From positions 19,682 through 83,681 of the IMG/VR virus record IMGVR_UViG_3300032116_000106: a DNA stretch of 64,000 nucleotides, one strand, 5' to 3'. Under the pieces are notes generated by a model, which saw only the letters and a program-made list of their open reading frames with translations, searched no databases and was not told where the DNA came from. This DNA is from a virus. This document shows positions 7,887-16,377 of the stretch, piece after piece. Numbering within the stretch: position 1 is the stretch's first letter; each line of letters begins with the position of its first letter. Made by a program: the position numbers and the translations under genes.

Positions 7887-9271
7887 TATCTAATACTTTT
7901 ACATAAATTCCAAAATTCTTCTAACTCTGGAAAAGTTTTTACAAAATCAGTTCCTCTTCTTCTATCATGCTCACTAAAAAATCTATAAAAATCTTTTCTA
8001 TCTCTTTTTACAGTATGGTCTTCTTTTGGAGCAACAACCACATCGTATATTCTTCTCAATTTGTGAATTTCTACATCGGTATATCCAATCGGATTTTGTG
8101 TTCCCAAACTTTCGTAGAAGTCCATCAATTGTGCTTGCTCAAATACTTCTTTGTGCCAATCATCGGTTATGATGTTAGCCGCCTGATGATGTGGATGTCT
8201 TAAATACGAACTATCCAATCCAATAGGATAAAACCAATACCTATCAGGATTCGTAAATTCTTTTTTAAGCTGATATACATCTTTAATCAATTTTTTATAT
8301 GATGGGATACTTAAAAGATTATAAGTTCCCATAATCGAAATAGTAAGTTTCGGTATTTCTTCCAATAATTCAGAACATCTATCATACCATTGATTATAAT
8401 CAAATCCATTTCTAATATAATTAGCTTGCTCTCCCCACCCATCACAAGAAGTGAATATAATAAATTCTCTTACCAACCCATCACTACTTATTCTTTTTAT
8501 TTTTTCTTTGGCCTGTTGGTAGAGTTTTTCCGGTGCCCCCAAATTAGAATTTATTGCCAACTTTAATTTTTGGTTTGGATTATCAATTACATAATCAAAT
8601 ACTTTAAATGTATCTTTATGTAATAAAGGTTCTCCTCCGGTTATTCTAAAGTTTAACAATGATGGATATAAATTAGGCCACCATTTCCAAAATGCCTCTA
8701 CATAAGGATTATGTTCGGTTTGTTTATATGGTTGCTTACCTTCTTTGATAATATGGTCTAATCCATTATGACGAGTTGAAGTTGGATAAGCTCCAAACTG
8801 CTCAATCTCTTCCCACCATTGTGTTGAGAATTGAGGATAGCAATACGAACATTTAAAGTTACACGCATTACTAAATGAAACTTCAACATACGAAGGATTT
8901 ACATCATCCATATAAGATGAATTTTTAATCTCATCAAAATGAGGCCAAGCCCATTCTTCCGCAGATTTAAAAGTTCTATCAGAAAATTCGTTTGAATTAT
9001 CTTCTACCTTCCAACAATAATCGCATTCGGTAGGCCTTAATCCTTGCAACATTTCTCTTCTTAATTCCTTTTTATATTTGGTATTATGAAGTGCAGAAGG
9101 GTTATCTACTAAATCTTCTTTAATAATTTTGTGTATACCAGGATGGTGGCAACTATGATTCTGTCCGATGTGAAGATGCAATGTAACTTGCTTCCACTTT
9201 GCTAAACAAAATCCTTTACCCACCGAATTTAATTTTCTTCGTATCTCCGAGTATCGTTCTGTATTATCCAT
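7886..9271 (-). CDS. Radical SAM protein (twitch/SPASM-like family), copy 1
   Basis: This is a radical SAM enzyme with the CxxxCxxC cluster motif (CNFKCSYC) in the first third, followed by ITGGEPLLHKDTF, the GGEP SAM-binding segment. Further N-terminal Cys/His residues (HSCHHP and ECDYCW) are conserved in the paralogue at 9932-11326 and may bind an auxiliary cluster. I prefer ATG 9271 over ATG 9298 because the paralogue has the same short leader before GKGxCLAKW, and 9271 leaves only a short overlap with the LamG gene. Its function is unknown; radical SAM enzymes of this type often modify peptides or sugars. Confidence 0.85.
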   Translation of the reverse strand: MDNTERYSEIRRKLNSVGKGFCLAKWKQVTLHLHIGQNHSCHHPGIHKIIKEDLVDNPSALHNTKYKKELRREMLQGLRPTECDYCWKVEDNSNEFSDRTFKSAEEWAWPHFDEIKNSSYMDDVNPSYVEVSFSNACNFKCSYCYPQFSTQWWEEIEQFGAYPTSTRHNGLDHIIKEGKQPYKQTEHNPYVEAFWKWWPNLYPSLLNFRITGGEPLLHKDTFKVFDYVIDNPNQKLKLAINSNLGAPEKLYQQAKEKIKRISSDGLVREFIIFTSCDGWGEQANYIRNGFDYNQWYDRCSELLEEIPKLTISIMGTYNLLSIPSYKKLIKDVYQLKKEFTNPDRYWFYPIGLDSSYLRHPHHQAANIITDDWHKEVFEQAQLMDFYESLGTQNPIGYTDVEIHKLRRIYDVVVAPKEDHTVKRDRKDFYRFFSEHDRRRGTDFVKTFPELEEFWNLCKSIR

Positions 9272-9932
9272 ATTTATTTGGTCTGGATTTCGAAACAAAA
9301 TCCATTATTTTATCGTGCTTAAATTTTACGGGCTCTGATATGAATGCATGATTACCATTACCACTATTATCAAATATTTTAAAGTTTGTTTTTTCTGATG
9401 TATCTAAACAACTAAATAAACTATCTTCCTGCAAAACTTCTGATGTTTTTAAGTTAAAGTTTATTTCATGTGTTTCCAACAATCTATCATATAATACAAC
9501 TAAATCTAAATTACCATTTAATATATTTTTTTCAGTTGTTTTCTCATGCACATTATCCGATAAAAAAGTAAAGTAATTATCTTCTTTTACTACATTTTGA
9601 AAATCACATTTAAAATCATATCCTATTTCAGTATTCAAATCAGTATAAACAAACTTTTGCTTTCTATTATCAATTCTTATAAAGAAATCAAACGTTTTCT
9701 TTACATCACATACTATATTAGAGAAGTATTCATCTCCAACTTTATATTGAAAATGAATTTTACCACCCTCAATTATTAATGTTTCAGAAGAGAGATTTCT
9801 CCTAAACAAATAACCAAAAGGTTTATTCACATCATAACTACCTTTTAATCTTAAAGAATACCCATCATTTAAAGATGTAAAATTTTTAAGATTAGTGCTG
9901 TTGGTAGATTTATTTGGTATATAAAAAATCAT
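9264..9932 (-). CDS. LamG/concanavalin A-like protein, copy 2
   Basis: This 222-residue protein has a diverged LamG-like pattern: an initial strand pair, KFVYTDLNTEIGYDF in the middle, NGNLDLVVLYDRLLETHEI as the typical late strand plus helix, and a final DNSGNGNHAF like that of the product at 7152-7886. It is more diverged than the other LamG domains here and shows no catalytic residues. It lies between the two radical SAM genes, with its start adjoining the end of the copy 2 radical SAM gene. It may be a carbohydrate-recognising partner of the enzyme, which is inference. Confidence 0.6.
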   Translation of the reverse strand: MIFYIPNKSTNSTNLKNFTSLNDGYSLRLKGSYDVNKPFGYLFRRNLSSETLIIEGGKIHFQYKVGDEYFSNIVCDVKKTFDFFIRIDNRKQKFVYTDLNTEIGYDFKCDFQNVVKEDNYFTFLSDNVHEKTTEKNILNGNLDLVVLYDRLLETHEINFNLKTSEVLQEDSLFSCLDTSEKTNFKIFDNSGNGNHAFISEPVKFKHDKIMDFVSKSRPNKYG

Positions 9933-11326
9933 TATGCTTTACCTTTTCTACATTTTTTATAAAATTCTTCATATTCAGGAAATACTTCTAAAAAGTTAGT
10001 TCCTCTTCTCATATCGTGGTGTCTTACAAAGATAAAGAAATCTTTTCGATTTTTCAAGAAAGTTGAATCATCATCGTGATTTTTCATCCATTCCGCTATT
10101 CGTTTAACCTTTGTGATTTCAATATCGGTAAACCCATATCCATCATCACCCACTCTAACTTGTTCATAGAAATCCATAAGTTGTGCCTGTGAGTAAACCT
10201 CATCTATCCACTCATTATCCAATACCTTAACACTTTGATGTGGAGGCCAACGAAGATATGAACTATCTAATATAATCGAACTACCATAATACCTTTCCGC
10301 ACTATGGTATTCTTTTTTAATCTGATACACATCCTTAATTAAACCTTTATATGATGATACTGAAAGAGCGTTGTAAGTGCTCATTATTATAATTGTTAAT
10401 TTTGGATTTTCGGATAATAATAGATTAACCCTATCCATAAATAAATTATAATCAAATCCATGTCTAATGTAATTCGCTCTCTCACCATGTGCATCGCAAG
10501 ATGTAAAAAGAATAAATTCATTTACTCTTTCCTCATCCATCAATTTTTTAATCTTAACTCTAAATTCATTAAATATTTTTTCAGGAGCATTTAGGTTACT
10601 ATTAATCGATAGGTTTAGATTTTTATTTGGATTTTTTGATTCGTTGATAAAATCTAAAATGTCAAATGTATCTTTTGCCAAAAGTGGCTCACCGCCCGTA
10701 ATTCTGAATGTATGTAAATCCTTATACAAATCAGGCCACCATTTCCAAAACGCTTCTACATAAGGATTTCTTTTATTATGTGGAATTGGCATTTGGTCAG
10801 TTCCCTTCAAATAATCTAAATTGTTAAAATTAGTTGATGTAGGATATGCACCATGTTGTTGTATCTCTTCCATCCATTGTGAACTAAAAGCCGGCCCACA
10901 ATATGAACATTTAAAATTACAAATGTTTGAAAATGAAACCTCAACATACTTTGGGTTTATATCTTTAATACCTTTGGTTTTTAATACCTCATCAAAGTAA
11001 GGTAAAGACCACGGTTCGGATGATTTATAAATTCTATCTGAAAAATCATTTGAATTATCTTCGATGTTCCAGCAATAATCACATTCCTTTGGTCTTAACC
11101 CTTCCAACATTTCTCTTCTTCTATTTTTCTTAAAAGAAGTGTTGTGTAGTGCAGATGGATTTTGTGCAATTTCCATCTCCGATATTTTGTGTGTGACAGG
11201 GTGATGACAAGAGTGGTTATGGCCGGTTTGTAATTGTAATGTAACTTGTGTCCATTTGGCTAAGCACATTCCCTTACCAACCCCATTTAATTTTTCTTTT
11301 GTCGCCTGAAAGTGTTCGTTTAACAT
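9932..11326 (-). CDS. Radical SAM protein (twitch/SPASM-like family), copy 2
   Basis: This 464-residue paralogue of the product at 7886 has clearly related sequence along its whole length. It has CNFKCSYC for the 4Fe-4S cluster that cleaves S-adenosylmethionine, FRITGGEPLLAKDTF, and the same extra Cys/His pairs (HSCHHP and ECDYCW). The C-terminal HDMRRGTNFLEVFPE is also shared with copy 1. The start overlaps the GT7-LamG gene upstream by 7 bases. The duplication with retained motifs suggests two active enzymes with different substrates. The substrate class cannot be told from sequence. Confidence 0.85.
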   Translation of the reverse strand: MLNEHFQATKEKLNGVGKGMCLAKWTQVTLQLQTGHNHSCHHPVTHKISEMEIAQNPSALHNTSFKKNRRREMLEGLRPKECDYCWNIEDNSNDFSDRIYKSSEPWSLPYFDEVLKTKGIKDINPKYVEVSFSNICNFKCSYCGPAFSSQWMEEIQQHGAYPTSTNFNNLDYLKGTDQMPIPHNKRNPYVEAFWKWWPDLYKDLHTFRITGGEPLLAKDTFDILDFINESKNPNKNLNLSINSNLNAPEKIFNEFRVKIKKLMDEERVNEFILFTSCDAHGERANYIRHGFDYNLFMDRVNLLLSENPKLTIIIMSTYNALSVSSYKGLIKDVYQIKKEYHSAERYYGSSIILDSSYLRWPPHQSVKVLDNEWIDEVYSQAQLMDFYEQVRVGDDGYGFTDIEITKVKRIAEWMKNHDDDSTFLKNRKDFFIFVRHHDMRRGTNFLEVFPEYEEFYKKCRKGKA

Positions 11327-12762
11327 TTACAATTTATTAAAACTGAATTATTTCCTATTTCTTCTATACCTAACAATTCGTATGTTAAGCTATTCATACC
11401 ATCATTTTTCCAATCGTATTTCCCCTGCTGCATTTCTAAAATATATCTTCTTTCATTTCTCGCAGTAGTTTCTCCTTTTGCCCACTTACCATTAACCAAT
11501 CCTTCAGTTTGATGTGGTAGACATTCAAATCTACCATTTCTTCTATGAGGGATTACGGTAGAAGGTATTTCTATTTTCTCTTTCGTAAAATTTACATTTG
11601 TAATTTTACCATTATTTTCATTACCACTTAAATCTTCCAGCAATCCATCATTAAAAGAATTGAAATCATAGTGAAGCTGTAATCCACTTTCCTCACACTC
11701 AAATGGTATATTTTTTATTTCATTATCGGTCAAACATCTATCATACAATCTTACTTCTGCTATTTGACCTTTGAAAAATTTGTTTGGATAATTTTTATTT
11801 ATTGATGGAGATGTTCCCAAATAATAACTTTCACTTCCATATCTTTTTAAATCTCCATTATATTCCATAGGTGATTGAACTCCTGTTCCAAATCTCGCAT
11901 CTGTTTCTCTGCCATTAAGGTAAAAATGTATTTGCTTATTGTATGAATCAACTTTTAATGTCACCCAAGTCCAAAGGTTCTCATATCTCTTCATCCACAT
12001 ATATTGCATCTCTCCTTCATTATTCCATAACATCGAAGTAAATGCTCTACTATTATTATATGAAATGCCATAATCATATCCAGGTCTTCTAAATACAGGA
12101 TACTCCCAAAATCTTCTTTCATTATCACCAATCAAATAAATTGGAATCTTTTCCTCTTGCTGATGTGCCTTTACTAATAATGATAGAGTGTGAGAACGAT
12201 TACTTAAAAATCTTATTGAACGACTTTGAGGTATTTCAATAAAAGAGTTTTCTCCATTAAAATTTGCTATATCAAATTCGGTTTTGGGTCTGATATATGT
12301 TTGGTCTGCCATTCCATTGATAGCACATCTCCAAAATAGGTCATCATCTTCCATACCCCAATCCCAATAATCATTCGAATAACCATTCGTTTTATAAACC
12401 TGTTCTTTTGTAAATAAAACTGCACCACCAAAGTATTCTTCATACTTTAAGTTGTAATCGGTTTGTGAAATATGAACTGCCAAATGTTGTGGCAAATCTT
12501 CGTTATAACTATAATCACAGCTATCATCTTCCGGTATCATATCGATGTCATGCCATACAATATAATCACACCCATCTTTAAATGCAACATCGGCTGCAAT
12601 GTTTTTCATCTTACCCCTATTGAATAATTTATCATCACATTGGTGGGCAAAATAAATCTTATGCTCAATACCCCTATCCTTCAAAAATTTATGAACTCTG
12701 GGTGAGAATTGTGCCAAATGCTCTTCTCTATTTCTATATGGAACACATACTCCTAATTTCAT
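11320..12762 (-). CDS. GT7-type galactosyltransferase-like enzyme with internal LamG domain, copy 1
   Basis: The N-terminal 150 residues contain the beta-1,4-galactosyltransferase (GT7) signatures in order: CVPYRNREEHL (6-16), FNRGKMKNIA (48-57), HDIDMIP (71-77), YFGGAVLF (110-117) and WDWGMEDDDLFWRC (133-146). A LamG jelly roll of about 200 residues follows (roughly 165-375, with GQIAEVRLYDRCLTDNEI and DLSGNENNG). The chain then returns to GT7 sequence, ending DGMNSLTYELL, as the animal enzymes do. The lectin domain therefore appears inserted inside the catalytic domain. It probably transfers a hexose to a glycan. Copies 2 and 3 lie upstream. Confidence 0.85.
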   Translation of the reverse strand: MKLGVCVPYRNREEHLAQFSPRVHKFLKDRGIEHKIYFAHQCDDKLFNRGKMKNIAADVAFKDGCDYIVWHDIDMIPEDDSCDYSYNEDLPQHLAVHISQTDYNLKYEEYFGGAVLFTKEQVYKTNGYSNDYWDWGMEDDDLFWRCAINGMADQTYIRPKTEFDIANFNGENSFIEIPQSRSIRFLSNRSHTLSLLVKAHQQEEKIPIYLIGDNERRFWEYPVFRRPGYDYGISYNNSRAFTSMLWNNEGEMQYMWMKRYENLWTWVTLKVDSYNKQIHFYLNGRETDARFGTGVQSPMEYNGDLKRYGSESYYLGTSPSINKNYPNKFFKGQIAEVRLYDRCLTDNEIKNIPFECEESGLQLHYDFNSFNDGLLEDLSGNENNGKITNVNFTKEKIEIPSTVIPHRRNGRFECLPHQTEGLVNGKWAKGETTARNERRYILEMQQGKYDWKNDGMNSLTYELLGIEEIGNNSVLINCKC

Positions 12763-14204
12763 AGTTCTACTGAAATGAATTTAGTTTTATCACTTAATTT
12801 TTTTTCTTCTACTTTTTTATATCTCAATGTATTCAGGCCTTCAATCGAATAAAATAACATTTCGTTTTTTAATGAGTTATATCTTAATTGATTTTGTCTA
12901 GTTTCTTCATGCACCCAACGATTTCCTTCAACACTATTACTACTATGTTTAAGTGATTTAAATGAACCATCTTTTTTGTATGGAACAACTGCTTCAATTA
13001 AAAACTTTTTATTCATTAAAGTATTGTTTTGGCAATTTACGATTTCAGCATCGAAACCATTACCACTTAAATCAATCAATTTATCTCTTCTAAAATGTTT
13101 AAAATCATAATAGAGTTTTAACCACTTCGAAGATTTATACTTACCAAAATTATTAAGTAGGGATTTCTTAGCCGATTCTTTATATATTTGTTCTATTTCA
13201 GGCTTCGATAATGTTTTATCAAATACCGCAAACTCATTTACAAACCCTTTAAAATAATAGTTTTCATAATTTTTTGCCGGATTTGCAACACCCAAATAAA
13301 AATCTTCTACATTATAATCGTATAACTCATCAACATATTCGGCTCCGATATAAGTGTTATTGATATATAATTCAATCATCTTATTACGAGGGTTACGATT
13401 AATTACAGCGTGAACCCACATATCCGGACTAATGTCTGAAACTATACTTTTTGATTTTTCATCTTTATCCCATATATCCAATTTAAATCTATTAAAACTA
13501 TTGAATGATAAAGAGAAGTTAAAACCCGGTATAGAAAATATAGTGTATTCATCATACTCTCTATTTAGGTCATTAACTAAATCATCTGGTTTAAACTTTA
13601 TTGAAATTGAAAATTCATCTTCAAATATAGGTTTAAAGTTTTGAAAAGGAATACTGATAAATGAATCTATACCATTAAAATAAAAATAGTTTAAGTTATA
13701 TTCATCGTTTTGAATTCCAAATGGCCTAGTATCTAAACTCAAATTACATTGAATACATCTTTGTAACAGGTCATCATCTTCAAATCCCCATCCCCAATAT
13801 TCATTTGAGTATCCATTTATAATTTTAAAATCTAATTTATTTACAATCGTTACACCGCCAAAATAGTTGTAAAAACTTTCTTCTCCATCAACTTTATCCG
13901 CTAAATGAGTAGGTCTATCACAATAAGAATAATCAACCTTAATGGGTAACATATCAACATCATGAAAACAAAAATAATCAAATTCGTTTCCGCTTTCTTT
14001 ATATCCGATGTTTAATAATTTACCTCTATTAAATGGTTTCTTATCCTTTTGCTCAATTACAAAAATCTCAAAAGGAATTTTCTTTGAGTTTAAATAATCT
14101 TCTAAATAAGGAATAAAGACATTAAGATGTGATTCCCTATTTCTATAAGGAACAATAACCGCTAATTTTTTTTGTATTTCTTTTTTATTAAGGTCTTTCA
14201 TCAT
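12759..14204 (-). CDS. GT7-type galactosyltransferase-like enzyme with internal LamG domain, copy 2
   Basis: This 481-residue protein has the same architecture as copy 1: IVPYRNRESHL, FNRGKLLNIG, FHDVDMLP, YFGGVTIV and the intact acceptor/catalytic motif YWGWGFEDDDLLQRC, then a LamG insertion (about 170-390, with NEFAVFDKTLSKPEI and DLSGNGFDA), then a GT7-like tail (EGLNTLRYKKV). FHDVDMLP supplies the DxD-type metal site. It overlaps copy 1 by 4 bases and the small gene at 14188 by 17 bases. Of the three copies it looks closest to the canonical enzyme. Donor and acceptor are unknown. Confidence 0.85.
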   Translation of the reverse strand: MMKDLNKKEIQKKLAVIVPYRNRESHLNVFIPYLEDYLNSKKIPFEIFVIEQKDKKPFNRGKLLNIGYKESGNEFDYFCFHDVDMLPIKVDYSYCDRPTHLADKVDGEESFYNYFGGVTIVNKLDFKIINGYSNEYWGWGFEDDDLLQRCIQCNLSLDTRPFGIQNDEYNLNYFYFNGIDSFISIPFQNFKPIFEDEFSISIKFKPDDLVNDLNREYDEYTIFSIPGFNFSLSFNSFNRFKLDIWDKDEKSKSIVSDISPDMWVHAVINRNPRNKMIELYINNTYIGAEYVDELYDYNVEDFYLGVANPAKNYENYYFKGFVNEFAVFDKTLSKPEIEQIYKESAKKSLLNNFGKYKSSKWLKLYYDFKHFRRDKLIDLSGNGFDAEIVNCQNNTLMNKKFLIEAVVPYKKDGSFKSLKHSSNSVEGNRWVHEETRQNQLRYNSLKNEMLFYSIEGLNTLRYKKVEEKKLSDKTKFISVEL

Positions 14205-14418
14205 TATTAGGTCTTTCGGTATCTCTCATTGGCCTAGATACACTTCCTAAATTTTTAGCTTTTAAGATAGTATGAAATTCATGCAAATACCATTCAACTC
14301 TCGTCCCCCAAGCTGATTTATCGATTTCAAACATCCAATCATTCAAATCTCTAAGCGAAGAAGCAATGTCTTCCAATGCTCTCACTTGTCTTTCTTCTAA
14401 TGTTTTTTGATCTGCCAT
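14188..14418 (-). CDS. Small helical protein, tandem paralogue A
   Basis: This 76-residue protein of unknown function is closely similar to its upstream neighbour at 14425-14661. Both share an ERxVRAxExI helix, a DWM-E-D segment, an EWYL-EF segment and an RP-rich C-terminus. It is probably all helical with a disordered tail. It lies between GT7 copies 2 and 3, overlapping the start of copy 2 by 17 bases, so it is co-translated with these enzymes. A role as a virion or scaffold component is possible, but nothing in the sequence shows it. Confidence 0.75.
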   Translation of the reverse strand: MADQKTLEERQVRALEDIASSLRDLNDWMFEIDKSAWGTRVEWYLHEFHTILKAKNLGSVSRPMRDTERPNNDERP

Positions 14419-14424
14419 AAACTA

Positions 14425-14661
14425 TTATTGAGGTCTTTCGTTTGATTTATCAGGTCTTCCGGTATTACCAATCGTTTTCGCTTTTGCAATCATATAGAAT
14501 TCGTTTAAATACCATTCCATTCTTTCAGACCAACCTTTGGTATCCAATTCATACATCCAATCCTGAATGTTTTCTAACGATGTTCCAATCTTTTCAAATG
14601 CTCTAACTGCTCTTTCTTCAATGTCGATGTTTGAAGTTTCGGGTTTCTTTGATGTAGCCAT
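14425..14661 (-). CDS. Small helical protein, tandem paralogue B
   Basis: This 78-residue protein of unknown function is a tandem duplicate of the product at 14188-14418, with roughly half the aligned residues identical by eye. Shared features are ERAVRAFEKI, DWMYELD, EWYLNEF and the NERP tail. Only six bases separate the two genes. No catalytic motif, membrane segment or signal peptide is present. Conservation of both copies suggests a real structural or regulatory job. Confidence 0.75.
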   Translation of the reverse strand: MATSKKPETSNIDIEERAVRAFEKIGTSLENIQDWMYELDTKGWSERMEWYLNEFYMIAKAKTIGNTGRPDKSNERPQ

Positions 14662-14662
14662 T

Positions 14663-14908
14663 TTATTTGTTTTTTAATTTATTTTGTGTTCTTTTTTTGA
14701 AAAATCCTGTTGGGAAAGGTGATTGAGTTCCACCATAATAACCTCTCATTAATTCTAACGAAGAGTATATAATAGGCATCATATATGAAAAATTATCAAT
14801 CGTTTTATTATTTTCAAACGATTCTAATATTTCAGCAATCTTTTCTACCCTTTCAACAATTTGTTCATTGTTAATAACCTGTTTTATTATAGAACTACTT
14901 TTATCCAT
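14663..14908 (-). CDS. Small protein of unknown function
   Basis: This 81-residue protein has a helical N-terminal half (VERVEKIAEILESFENN) and a basic tail (FFKKRTQNKLKNK). It overlaps the end of GT7 copy 3 by 22 bases and is followed one base later by the tandem small proteins, so it belongs to the same transcript. No recognisable domain was found. Confidence 0.65.
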   Translation of the reverse strand: MDKSSSIIKQVINNEQIVERVEKIAEILESFENNKTIDNFSYMMPIIYSSLELMRGYYGGTQSPFPTGFFKKRTQNKLKNK

Positions 14909-16377
14909 TTTGTTTTTTCGTTTATATCTTCTTCAGATAAGATTTTGTAATTTAAATAATTTAATCCAATTTTTTTTGTATCAACTTTTCCAGTCAAAAC
15001 TTCATCAAAATATATTTGTGAGTTTTGAACTATATCTGGATCCCAACTATAAAACTTTTCAGTTATCTTATCATCATCATCGTGAATTAAGGATTGATAC
15101 TTACCCATAATTCTAGAAGGAACTGAAAGTTTTGATGTTTTTTGAATTACATCGGTTTTAATAAATTTAGAGTATTCGGTGAAATCTATTGAATGAACTT
15201 TAACGTGATTCATCGTAATAGAAGAATCTAATATAAAATCATGATAAATCTTATTAAAGTTTATATTAAGAACTGGCTCTAAATCAGTATTTTGTTTTTT
15301 ACCATTATACCCTTCTAAATAAATGTTATCAATCTCTCTTTGTTCCAATACATAATCAAACATTAATAGATTTGATAATTTACCTTTGTATGGAGATGAA
15401 TTTAAACTTGCACAACCTACATAAATTGGTTGATAACTATAATCAATTAGGGGTGTAACTATATACGGTTGCTGGTCGCCCGTATATGGAACTTTAACAC
15501 TATTAAGATATAACTCAACTACTTCTTTGTTATAATCCACAACCATAGCAATATGATTCCATACACCTAATTCATATTTTTTGTATGCGAAACAATACTG
15601 CCTATCATTATCATAAACATTTACCCTAATAGTTCCATCGTTTTGTAAAGATATACCGGTGTTATAACCAGGCCAACTTACCAAATACTCCTCATCTTTC
15701 GCAATTTCATCTTTACTAAACCAAAGTGATACGCTAAAACTATCTTTCGTTAAATCTTTTATCTGATTATTTGGAAATATTTTTAGGTATAAATCATTAT
15801 CTTTAAAATCAATATACTTAACATTTTCCGAATACTTCTTATCGGTGATTTTAATTTTTTCAAATTCGTAATACGAGTCTATGCGAGGAAAAACAATTTC
15901 TTCATCTAACTCTATATCATTCATTCTACATCTATGTAATAAATCTAAATCCACAAACCCCCATCCATAATACTCATTTGAATACCCATTAACGGCTTCA
16001 AAATCTTCTTTGGAGAACATTACCACTCCACCGAAATATTCCAAATATGGGAGCTTAAATGTATGTGCCGATACCTTCGTTGCCATATGGACGGGATAAC
16101 CTCCAATGTGAATGTAATTGTAATCACAATCATCACTTACCGGCAGCATATCTATATCATGAAAGCAGAAATAATCGAATCCTTCTTTGAATAGAGAGAA
16201 TCCGATATTACATAACTTACCATAATTAAATGGTTTATCATCTGATTGTTCTATAATAAAGATTTCGTAATCCACATCCTTATTCTTAAAGAATTCAGTC
16301 ATATGTGGAACGAAGGTATCTAACTGCTCCCTTCTATCTCTATACGGAACTATTATTGCTATTTTAGCACCTGTCAT
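14887..16377 (-). CDS. GT7-type galactosyltransferase-like enzyme with internal LamG domain, copy 3 (altered active site)
   Basis: This 496-residue protein has the GT7 series IVPYRDRREQL, FNYGKLCNIG, FHDIDMLP and YFGGVVMF. The motif that reads WGxEDDD in copies 1 and 2 is YYGWGFVDLDLLHRC here: the Glu and the second Asp have become Val and Leu. In animal beta-1,4-galactosyltransferases these residues contact the acceptor and help catalysis. A LamG insertion follows (about 190-400, with LSNLLMFDYVLEQREI), then a GT7-like tail (IGLNYLNYKIL). Either the acceptor has changed or activity is reduced. It adjoins the GT2-like gene upstream. Confidence 0.8.
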   Translation of the reverse strand: MTGAKIAIIVPYRDRREQLDTFVPHMTEFFKNKDVDYEIFIIEQSDDKPFNYGKLCNIGFSLFKEGFDYFCFHDIDMLPVSDDCDYNYIHIGGYPVHMATKVSAHTFKLPYLEYFGGVVMFSKEDFEAVNGYSNEYYGWGFVDLDLLHRCRMNDIELDEEIVFPRIDSYYEFEKIKITDKKYSENVKYIDFKDNDLYLKIFPNNQIKDLTKDSFSVSLWFSKDEIAKDEEYLVSWPGYNTGISLQNDGTIRVNVYDNDRQYCFAYKKYELGVWNHIAMVVDYNKEVVELYLNSVKVPYTGDQQPYIVTPLIDYSYQPIYVGCASLNSSPYKGKLSNLLMFDYVLEQREIDNIYLEGYNGKKQNTDLEPVLNINFNKIYHDFILDSSITMNHVKVHSIDFTEYSKFIKTDVIQKTSKLSVPSRIMGKYQSLIHDDDDKITEKFYSWDPDIVQNSQIYFDEVLTGKVDTKKIGLNYLNYKILSEEDINEKTKWIKVVL

